61,906 bases of DNA, taken from the NCBI GenBank assembly GCA_020445745.1, contig JAGRGB010000175.1:1-61906 (forward strand), in the 5' to 3' direction. Numbering within the stretch: position 1 is the stretch's first letter; every line of letters begins with the position of its first letter. Positions 55,964 to 61,906 of the stretch are shown here, piece by piece. Under the pieces are notes generated by a model. The model was not told the origin of the DNA. It was given only the letters and a program-made list of their open reading frames with translations, and did no database searches. This DNA comes from Rhodocyclaceae bacterium. GTDB lineage: Bacteria > Pseudomonadota > Gammaproteobacteria > Burkholderiales > Rhodocyclaceae. A program made the translations under genes and the position numbers.

Positions 55964-56179
55964 TCAGAACGCGGCGCCCGCCGTCCACGCGGCGAGCGCG
56001 AAAGTCAGCAGCTGAGCACTGCCGAACAACGCCCCCCCGACCAGTGCCGAGTAGCGCGCCCAGCTGCGCCAGCGTGGTTCCGTGCGCCGCGGCTCGAGCC
56101 GCAGCATCACCCGGGCCACGAAATCGGCGGGTGGATCGAGCAGACCTCGTTCGAGCAGTTCGTCGAAGGGATCAGTCAT
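55964..56179 (-). CDS. Small membrane protein, possible anti-sigma factor
   Basis: A 71-residue protein with a cytoplasmic N-terminus (MTDPFDELLERGLLDPPADFVARVMLRLEPR) and one C-terminal membrane helix (YSALVGGALFGSAQLLTFALAAW). It overlaps the end of the ECF sigma gene by 8 bases. Size, topology and context fit an anti-sigma factor or co-regulator. It has no zinc-binding His/Cys motif, so the assignment rests on context. Confidence 0.65.
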   Translation of the reverse strand: MTDPFDELLERGLLDPPADFVARVMLRLEPRRTEPRWRSWARYSALVGGALFGSAQLLTFALAAWTAGAAF

Positions 56180-56711
56180 GTCGGTTCTCCAGCAGGCGGC
56201 GCAGGGCGATGCGGGCGCGATACAGGCGCTGCTTGACCGCCGCCTCGCTGCAGCCTTCGATGCGGGCGATCGCGGCCAGGTCGAGTTCGCGGAAGTAGCT
56301 CAGGGCCAGCACGCTGCGATCGACGGTCGGCAACTGGCGCAAGGCATTGCGCAGAATGCGTTTCCGTTCGGCCAGTTGCGTGGCGACCTCCGGCCCGGGC
56401 GAGTCGTCGATCGCCTCGCCCGCCGCGTCGAGGGGCAGGCAATACCTGCGGTCCGCCCGATTCAGCGCATTCACGGCAAGATGGTGGACGATCGAAAACA
56501 GCCAGGTCGCCAGCGACGCGCGTCCCGGATCGAAGCGATCGGCATTCGTCCACACCCGTATGAAGGCTTCCTGCGCCAATTCGTCCGCCTCCGCCGCCGA
56601 CAGACCGAGGCGCCCGAAATAGGCGATCACTGGCCTCTGGTAGTGCTCGACGAGTTCGGCGAATGCCGCGCGCTCGCCACACAGGAATCGGGAGATCAAC
56701 TGGTCGTGCAC
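56172..56711 (-). CDS. ECF-family RNA polymerase sigma factor
   Basis: A 179-residue sigma factor with region 2 (AFAELVEHYQRPVIAYFGRLGLSAAEADELAQEAFIRVWTNADRFDPGRASLATWLFSIVHHLAVNALNR) and region 4 (LRQLPTVDRSVLALSYFRELDLAAIARIEGCSEAAVKQRLYRARIALRRLL). Region 1.1 and region 3 are absent, as in ECF proteins. It heads a three-gene operon with the small membrane protein and signal peptidase I, which suggests an envelope or secretion response. Confidence 0.92.
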   Translation of the reverse strand: MHDQLISRFLCGERAAFAELVEHYQRPVIAYFGRLGLSAAEADELAQEAFIRVWTNADRFDPGRASLATWLFSIVHHLAVNALNRADRRYCLPLDAAGEAIDDSPGPEVATQLAERKRILRNALRQLPTVDRSVLALSYFRELDLAAIARIEGCSEAAVKQRLYRARIALRRLLENRHD

Positions 56712-57282
56712 CGCGATCGATCCGTTGGCTATGACGGGTATACCGGCACCTGGATCGAAGGTAACGATGGCGCCTGCCTCGCGGGCGGCGGGAATCGAAA
56801 GCTATCGCGGGATGCGAGCGCGCGCCCCGCCACCGTCGAGGCGAAACACAGACCGCCGTGCCGGACCGCCGGCCGCCGTCACCCAGGTCTCCGCCCGACG
56901 ATCGCGGTCGGTGCGGGGCGATCGATCGTGGCGCAGGTGGCACCGCCCGACCCCGGCGACGGATCGTGCCGGCCGGACGTCACGTACGGTGCATCGAACG
57001 CTTGGGCGGACGGGGCGTGACCGCTCGCGTGGCCGGCCTGTCCGGCTGCGGCTCGCCGGCAACGCCGCCACCGATTCGACCGCCGCCCCGGGACGACGTG
57101 CAGCGCGCCGGCGGCGGCGCCCGATGCCGGCCCGTCGCGCGGCCCACGGCGGACGCGCCGCCGGCAGCGAATGAACCGCCCGGCGGGCATTCGCTCGCCG
57201 CGCGACCCTTCGGGCCCGCGACGGCGAGTCGGTGGCTGGCGCGACCGCCGCCGGTTTCAGCGCGGGCCGCGCCGGTCGACGC
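56712..57282. other. Gap of 571 bases without a recognised gene
   Basis: The stretch between the sigma gene start and the CsgG-like lipoprotein stop is extremely GC-rich. All long frames here have Arg/Pro/Ala-dominated shadow composition with no family motif or ribosome site. The sigma-factor promoter must lie near 56712-56800, but I cannot point to it. Confidence 0.5.
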
Positions 57283-58083
57283 TCAATTGACCTTGAGCGT
57301 GCCGCCGCGACCGAGGCCGCCCTTGACTTCCTGCGCGCGGTAATTGCGCAGCGAGACCACCATGTTGTTGTACGCGTCGACGAATGCGGCGACGGTCGCC
57401 TTGCCCTCCGGTGTGCGCTGAAAGCCGCTCAGCGACCCCGCCGCCCCGCCACCGAACGCGGCGACCGCCGCGCCATAGTTGGTGGCCGTCGAGCTGCCCT
57501 CGGAAATCGCTATCTGGACGGCCGAACGAATGTCGAACAGCGACAAGGTCACGACCGAATCGCGGGTTTCGACCGAACCGGCAACGCGGCCCAGCGTGCT
57601 GTTCAGCAAGCCGCCCAAGGTGGCGCCGATCTTGCCCGTCGGTGAATTGTTGATCGCGATGGCCGGCTCGAGGTAGTAATCGGCGGCCACGCGCTGACCT
57701 TTCTGCTGCTTGGATCCGGCGCGATACTCGCCCGAGTTGCGCTGGATGTCCGTGATGCGGGACAGTCGGCTGTCGGTACGCAGGTTGCCGATCGAGGTGA
57801 TGACGAAGCAGTTGGACTGCTGCACCGCGAGCCGCAGCAGGGGCTCGATGGTCGTCACCTGCGTGGTGCTGCCGAAACGCCCGTACCAGTCTGCGGCGCG
57901 GCCGTCATCCACGGCCAGCGTGCCGTAGGGTTCGGGACAACGCTCGATGCCCGACGCGTCCGCGCTGGTGCCGCCAGCCGCGGAGCCCGACAGCAGCGAG
58001 CCGCCGGTGCCGGTCGTGACGCAGCCGGTCAACGCAACGGTTCCGGCAACCGCGGCCAGCCATTTCATGGAATGGGCATACAT
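57283..58083 (-). CDS. CsgG-like lipoprotein
   Basis: A 266-residue outer-membrane lipoprotein. The signal ends WLAAVAGTVALTGC (lipidated Cys21), followed by a Gly/Ser-rich stretch and a CsgG/DUF799-like domain: TTIEPLLRLAVQQSNCFVITSI, ADYYLEPAIAINNSPTGKIGATLGGLLNS, RDSVVTLSLFDIRSAVQIAISEGSS, VAAFVDAYNNMVVSLRNY. GGAGG is 9 bases before ATG 58083, which decides this start over the ATG at 58092. No curli subunit genes are near. It may form or modulate an envelope pore, but that is inference. Confidence 0.82.
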   Translation of the reverse strand: MYAHSMKWLAAVAGTVALTGCVTTGTGGSLLSGSAAGGTSADASGIERCPEPYGTLAVDDGRAADWYGRFGSTTQVTTIEPLLRLAVQQSNCFVITSIGNLRTDSRLSRITDIQRNSGEYRAGSKQQKGQRVAADYYLEPAIAINNSPTGKIGATLGGLLNSTLGRVAGSVETRDSVVTLSLFDIRSAVQIAISEGSSTATNYGAAVAAFGGGAAGSLSGFQRTPEGKATVAAFVDAYNNMVVSLRNYRAQEVKGGLGRGGTLKVN

Positions 58084-58154
58084 TGAAATCATCCTCCTCG
58101 AGTTCGCCAATCGTGGGGCCAGTGAGATTCGGCGGGATTCGCCGCAACAGTCGA

Positions 58155-58736
58155 TCAGTAGAAATACCAGTAGCCGTGTCGCCAATAGGCGCGATAGGGA
58201 TAGCCGCTGTACCAGTAACCGTAAAAGATCCCGCGCCAATGGTCGGCCCAGCGTCGGTATTCGATCTCCGAGCGTTTCAGGGCACGCGCTTCGGCCAGCA
58301 GCCTCTTCGCTTCGGCATCCCCGCGCCCGGCGGCGATACCGAGCCATTTCTCGGCCTCACGGGGATCCGAACCCATTTCCTCGAGGCCCGTCAGGTACAG
58401 GCGGCCGACTGCCTTCTGCGCTTCGATGTCGCCCCGCTCGGCGGCATCCCGCATCCACCGAAGGGCCTGGTAGCTGTCCTGGCGCACGCCGTCGCCACGG
58501 AACAGGCGCAAGCCGAGATCGTAGGCCGCACGGGGATCCTTGCGAGCCAGGGCCTGCAGTGCCGCCAGCCGGCGCTCGGATTCGGTATCAAGGTCTTCGC
58601 CGGGATCGAAACTCACGCTGTCGCGCGGGCGGTCGCTGCAGCCGCGCTCGTCACAGATGCGAACGGTTTCCTTTACCGGCGTCTGGACGCAGGCAGCCAA
58701 GGCACAGCACAGCGCGATCGACTCGACATGCTTCAT
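58155..58736 (-). CDS. SEL1-repeat lipoprotein
   Basis: A 193-residue lipoprotein (signal CALAAC, Cys16). Three SEL1-type repeats are visible: DPRAAYDLGLRLFRGDGVRQDSYQALRWMRDAAERGD, EAQKAVGRLYLTGLEEMGSDPREAEKWLGIAAGRGD, and a partial third. The C-terminal tail is remarkably aromatic, with about ten Tyr/Trp in the last 32 residues (WRGIFYGYWYSGYPYRAYW, then HGYWYFY). It precedes the CsgG-like gene by 71 bases on the same strand, so the two may act together in the envelope. Confidence 0.82.
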   Translation of the reverse strand: MKHVESIALCCALAACVQTPVKETVRICDERGCSDRPRDSVSFDPGEDLDTESERRLAALQALARKDPRAAYDLGLRLFRGDGVRQDSYQALRWMRDAAERGDIEAQKAVGRLYLTGLEEMGSDPREAEKWLGIAAGRGDAEAKRLLAEARALKRSEIEYRRWADHWRGIFYGYWYSGYPYRAYWRHGYWYFY

Positions 58737-58915
58737 TTGCTTTCGGTCAACATTTCTTCCGTGTCGCGGCCGATTATATGCCAACGACTTGCGGCAAATG
58801 GCCGCCGCCCTGCCGACCAACGTCACCTTTGGGCCCGGCAGCGAGAAACATGTCACGAACGGGGGCCGATCTCGTCGCCCCGCGCGGCCGCATGGCGCGA
58901 CATCGCACCGAACGC

Positions 58916-59176
58916 TCAGCCGCCGCTCAACGCCTGTACGATCAGGACTTCGTCGGCACCGCCGAGCGAGGCGTCGATCGCCGGCAACTGGCGGCCGGCG
59001 CAGAATATCCGGATGTGGCGACGGATCCGATGTTGCTCGTCGACCATGCGAAAACGTATGCCCGGATAGCTCCGGTCGAGATCGGCCAGCATCTCCGCGA
59101 GCGTTTCACCGTCCGCGTCGACCCAGCTCCGTTCTCCCGTGTAGCTTCGCAACGCGCTCGGAATCAACACCCGCAT
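58916..59176 (-). CDS. MoaD/ThiS-like sulfur-carrier protein
   Basis: An 86-residue ubiquitin-fold protein: MRVLIPSALRSYTGERSWVDADGETLAEMLADLDRSYPGIRFRM. It ends ADEVLIVQALSGG, with the free C-terminal Gly-Gly that is adenylated and thiocarboxylated in MoaD and ThiS. Its ATG shares one base with the stop of the preceding BNR gene (TGATG), so the two are co-translated. No E1-like MoeB/ThiF or molybdopterin gene is in the window; its sulfur acceptor is unknown. Confidence 0.85.
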   Translation of the reverse strand: MRVLIPSALRSYTGERSWVDADGETLAEMLADLDRSYPGIRFRMVDEQHRIRRHIRIFCAGRQLPAIDASLGGADEVLIVQALSGG

Positions 59177-60333
59177 CAGTCGGCTCCGGCTTCCCGCCAG
59201 CCGAACTCGACCGCATAGACCTCGGGCAGGTGCCGTGCGAGGCAGCGCCACGATTCGCCCTCGTCGCCGCTCTCCCACAGCTCTCCGCTGGTCGTACCGA
59301 ATACCAGCCCGACCGGTTCGCGATCGTCGGCGGCCATCGCCTGGCGCTTGACCGTCCACCACGCCTGGGCGGCCGGCAGGCCATGATCGAGGCGCTGCCA
59401 GCAGTCGCCGGCATCGCGGGTGCGATATACCGCAGGACGCCCGTCCGGGCTGGTGCGCGGCCAGACGCTGGACGCGTCCATCGGGAACACCCAGGCGGTG
59501 CGGTCGTCTCTTGGATGCACGACCATCGGGAATCCGACGTCGCCGACCTCCACAGGCATCGACTTGCCGATACGCTGCCAGCGGCTCGACGGGCGATCGA
59601 GCCGGTAGATGCCGCAGTGGTTCTGCTGGTAGAGCCGGTCGGGATTGGTCGGACAGAGACGGATGCAGTGGGGGTCGTGGAAGGTCGGGTCCGACCGGTC
59701 GAAGCCCTCGACGACGTCGAGGCCGTCGAGCAGCGGCGAGAAACTCGCACCGCCGTCGCGTGATTCGTGGACGCCGCCGCCGGACATCGCGACATAAAGA
59801 CGCCGTGGGTCGCGCGGATCGACGACGATCGAGTGCAGCTTGGGGCCGTCCGGCGTGCCGTCCTGCACGGTGCCCATCCAGCGGCGAAAGTCCGGATCGT
59901 CGTTGATCGACGAGAACGGCGCCCATCGGCGACCGCCGTCCTCGCTGCGGAACAGCCCCTGCGGCGACGTGCCGGCGTACCAGACGTCCGCTTCGGCGGG
60001 GTGGGCCGGTGTCAGCCAGAAGACATGATCGACGGTGCGGCCGCCCTCTTCTTGGCGGAACGCCGGAGGTCGCTCGGCCTCGTGCCAACGGCGTCCCCAG
60101 TCGGTGGAGCGGAAGATCGTCGGGCCCAGGTGTCCGGTCCGCGCCGCCGCCAGCAGGGTGCGGCGATCACGGGGATCGAGCACCAGATGGCTGATCACAT
60201 GACCGAGGAAATGCGGCCCGTCCGCCCGCCAACCTTGTCCAGCACCCTCGTCGTGGAAGATCCAGGCGCCCTTGCGGGTTGCCACCAGCAATACGCGCCG
60301 TCCTGCCTTGCGTTCCTGCGTGCTCGTCGTCAT
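59176..60333 (-). CDS. BNR/sialidase-like beta-propeller protein
   Basis: A 385-residue soluble protein without a signal peptide. It contains repeated Asp-box motifs (S-x-D-x-G-x-x-W variants): STDWGRRWHEA, SEDGGRRWAPF, SRDGGASFSPL, TRDAGDCWQRL, SGDEGESWRCL, spread evenly as in a beta-propeller. HCIRLCPTNPDRLYQQNHCGIYR is a conserved block of this subfamily. Catalytic Arg triad and Tyr of true sialidases are not apparent, so enzymatic activity is doubtful. Translationally coupled to the MoaD/ThiS-like protein. Confidence 0.82.
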   Translation of the reverse strand: MTTSTQERKAGRRVLLVATRKGAWIFHDEGAGQGWRADGPHFLGHVISHLVLDPRDRRTLLAAARTGHLGPTIFRSTDWGRRWHEAERPPAFRQEEGGRTVDHVFWLTPAHPAEADVWYAGTSPQGLFRSEDGGRRWAPFSSINDDPDFRRWMGTVQDGTPDGPKLHSIVVDPRDPRRLYVAMSGGGVHESRDGGASFSPLLDGLDVVEGFDRSDPTFHDPHCIRLCPTNPDRLYQQNHCGIYRLDRPSSRWQRIGKSMPVEVGDVGFPMVVHPRDDRTAWVFPMDASSVWPRTSPDGRPAVYRTRDAGDCWQRLDHGLPAAQAWWTVKRQAMAADDREPVGLVFGTTSGELWESGDEGESWRCLARHLPEVYAVEFGWREAGAD

Positions 60334-60357
60334 CGTCCGCTCCCAGATCGATCGCCA

Positions 60358-60379
60358 CGGAGTCGCAGCTGCGACTCCG
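60358..60379. promoter_or_regulatory. 22-bp perfect palindrome upstream of the BNR-MoaD operon
   Basis: CGGAGTCGCAG is followed directly by its complement CTGCGACTCCG, with no spacer, 25-46 bases before the BNR start codon. On the minus strand TATCAT (60385-60380) could be a -10, which would put the start point inside the palindrome, a typical repressor-operator position. A hairpin role is less natural, since the transcript would start within it. Confidence 0.5.
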
Positions 60380-60499
60380 ATGATAGTCACTGAAGCACGC
60401 GCGGCCGAAATTGGCCAGTCGGTAGACGCGGCGGCCTTCGGCAGGATGCGATCGGGCGCGCTGCGGGACCGGCGTGCCGACTGGCCGGCGACCCGTCCA

Positions 60500-60845
60500 C
60501 TACGGCGCGTGGGCGGATGCCGTATCGTCGTCGACGAGCAGATTCAGTTCGTCGCGGCAGCGGGTCTGGTCGATGATCGAGGGCGAGATCCTTCAGGTGG
60601 CGCGTATCCCGCGCGACCTCGGGGTGGGCGCCGGCCAGCACCCCTCGGCGCCCCAGGTGGCGCAGCCGGTCATGCACGCTCGAGGGCGCGAGATGCACCG
60701 CCGAGGCGGTCCGCTTCACGGCCAGCCGTGCATCGTTCTGCGACGGGCGCAGGATCTCGGCTTCCGTCCGGTGTTTTCGGAAGAATTGCGACACGTTCCG
60801 CAGGTCACCCGATTGGCGGTCCGATCTTTCGCGGGAAGAATCCAT
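60500..60845 (-). pseudogene. Lrp/AsnC-type regulator with internal deletion (MdeR-like)
   Basis: Residues about 29-77 of the frame (60761-60615) read AEILRPSQNDARLAVKRTAS, then VHLAPSSVHDRLRHLGRRGV and LAGAHPEV, the helix-turn-helix of Lrp regulators with some worn positions. The next residues, RDTRHLKDLALD (60611-60576), correspond to the far C-terminal end of the same family. The roughly 50-residue effector-domain core between them is missing. The reading frame then runs on in unrelated sequence to 60387. Such regulators are classically divergent from methionine gamma-lyase, whose relic lies immediately next door. Confidence 0.7.
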
Positions 60846-60853
60846 GACATGGG

Positions 60854-61198
60854 ATGCGACCAGGCATCATCCGAACCATCGCGCGACGGCGTCCGAACTG
60901 CGGCAGCCGCCTGGGCATCGCAACACGGGCTATTCACCACGGCCACGACGCCTACGCCGGGGACGGCGCGCTGACCCGTCCGGAGAGTCTCGGCGACCGC
61001 CAGGGCGTCGCGCAGCATCCGGCCAGCATGTCCCGTTCCACCGACACGCCGGGGGAGCGGCGGGCCCACCCGATCGACACGGGGCTGGACCGCATCCCGG
61101 CCGGCCTCGAAGACACCGATGATCTGCTCGCCGGCGTCGCACGGCGCCAGCAGGCTAGTCCAGCGGGCGCGGCGGTTCAGCCCAGGAACATCCGGTAG
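60854..61198 (+). pseudogene. Methionine gamma-lyase relic with about 300 residues deleted
   Basis: From 60914 the frame reads GIATRAIHHGHDAYAGDGAL, the N-terminus of methionine gamma-lyase (MdeA has FATRAIHHGYDPQDHGGAL). At about 60980 it jumps to ESLGDRQGVAQHPASMSRS and then GLEDTDDLLAGV, which is the C-terminus (MdeA: SLGDAESLAQHPASM, GLEDIDDLLADV). The junction is in frame. The lost middle holds the PLP lysine and most of the active site, so no activity is possible. The frame's end overlaps the converging ilvA gene by 22 bases. Confidence 0.8.
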
Positions 61199-61906
61199 GC
61201 GGGGTTGCCGGTCTCATCCACGTACGGATAGCCGACCCGGTCGAGGAACTCGCGGAACGCCGGCTGGTCGCCTGCCGGCACCTGCATGCCGACCAGCACC
61301 CGGCCGAAGTCCGAGCCGTGGTTGCGGTAGTGGAACAGGCTGATGTTCCAGTCCGAGCGCAGGTTGGTCAGGAAATTCATCAACGCGCCGGGACGCTCGG
61401 GGAACACGAAGCGATAGATCACCTCGTTCTCCGCCTGCGGCGCGTGACCGCCGACCATGTAGCGAATGTGGGTCTTGGCCATCTCGTCGTCGGTCAGGTC
61501 GATCGCCGGCAGTTCGTGGCGCGCCAGCATGTCGACCAGCCGGGTGGCCTCGTTGCGGCTGTGGACCGACACGCCGACGAAGATGTGCGCCGAGTCATGG
61601 CTGGCGTAGCGGTAGTTGAATTCGGTGATGTTGCGGTTGCCGAGCACGCCGATGAACTTCTTGAACGAGCCCGGCCGTTCTGGAATGGTCACCGCCAGCA
61701 CGGCCTCGCGGTGCTCGCCGCGTTCGGCCCGCTCGGCGTCGAAGCGCAGGCGGTCGAAGTTCATGTTCGCGCCGGACGCCACCGCCACCAGGGTCTTGTC
61801 GCGGCACTTGTTGCGAGTCACCCATTCCTTGGCGCCGGCCACCGCCAGCGCACCGGCGGGCTCGAGGATCTAGCGGGTGTCCTCGAAGACATCCTTGATC
61901 GCCGCA
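61177..61906 (-). pseudogene. ilvA: Threonine deaminase IlvA, 3' part, with in-frame amber codon
   Basis: Biosynthetic threonine ammonia-lyase, which supplies 2-oxobutyrate for isoleucine. The window holds its C-terminal 240 codons and continues past the edge. The frame from 61905 reads AAIKDVFEDTR, then TAG (61872-61870), then ILEPAGALAVAGAKEWV. Homologues have a small residue there (E. coli DTRAVAEPSGALALAG), so a single change such as TCG to TAG explains it. The rest is flawless: SGANMNFDRLRF, two ACT-like regulatory domains (AVTIPERPGSFKKFIGVLG, FVFPERPGALMNFLTNL), and the end NPAYRMFLG. It is either a recent null allele or a sequencing error. Confidence 0.8.

Noticed and set aside
56725-57174. 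Plus-strand frame of 149 codons in the gap after the sigma gene
   Set aside because: Composition is almost only Arg, Ala, Pro, Ser and Gly, there is no ribosome site, and no family motif is visible.

Overview
This window is one continuous stretch of GC-rich, densely packed bacterial chromosome. It holds about 66 protein genes and no rRNA, tRNA, CRISPR array or intact insertion sequence that I can recognise. Gene content points to a Proteobacterium, most likely a Betaproteobacterium near the Rhodocyclales (inference from synteny, not from a search). Pointers are slt / NDUFA9-like epimerase / cca next to 5-formyl-THF cyclo-ligase, ttcA / folM / MidA-type methyltransferase, RibB with a dead GTP-cyclohydrolase tail, rpoN-hpf-ptsN-hprK, and ubiUVT. 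The biology suggested is a facultative, polyhydroxyalkanoate-storing, c-di-GMP-signalling organism that makes ubiquinone without oxygen and the osmolyte N-acetylglutaminylglutamine amide (NAGGN).

Layout. 0-5 kb: debris of a sensor kinase, a membrane diguanylate cyclase, and a PhoPQ-like operon (glycine-zipper protein, PepSY protein, regulator, kinase) preceded by an 11-bp-period direct repeat and a -10. 5-8.5 kb: PHA synthase facing a beta-CASP metallo-beta-lactamase. 8.7-13.4 kb: a phospho-signalling module (TPR lipoprotein, Ser/Thr kinase, PP2C phosphatase, FHA protein, MBL hydrolase), the kinase and phosphatase diverging around a perfect 10-bp inverted repeat. 13.5-20.9 kb: rapZ, a NusG_II/Gx membrane pair, ubiU-ubiV-ubiT behind a near-perfect FNR box, a VanZ-like protein, a 2Fe-2S ferredoxin, a hydrolase and a GST. 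20.9-28.4 kb: a second diguanylate cyclase, queF, cutA, dsbD, ribE, ribB(A), ribH, nusB. 28.4-33.3 kb: the NAGGN operon. 33.7-41.3 kb: thiL-pgpA-cinA-recA-recX-lptB-rpoN-hpf-ptsN-hprK, with a leader of competing hairpins in front of ptsN. 41.3-47 kb: FHA/cyclase-like protein, ttcA, folM, MidA-like methyltransferase, a small acidic protein, a hydrolase and a GST. 47.2-53.1 kb: slt, epimerase, cca and a PBP1C-like protein in one operon. 53.2-56.7 kb: 5-FTHF cyclo-ligase, sfsA, a small conserved protein, and an ECF sigma / small membrane protein / signal peptidase operon. 57.3-60.3 kb: two lipoproteins, then a BNR-repeat protein coupled to a MoaD/ThiS-like protein.

The last 1.5 kb is decaying: an Lrp-type regulator and a methionine gamma-lyase each keep recognisable ends but have lost the middle, and the adjacent threonine deaminase (ilvA) has an in-frame amber codon. 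Both enzymes make 2-oxobutyrate, so the same metabolic output appears to be damaged twice. The signals I find most worth testing are the ptsN leader, the PhoP-type and FNR-type operators (each fits the operon it precedes), the ilvA/mdeA damage, and a PBP1C whose transpeptidase motifs are gone.
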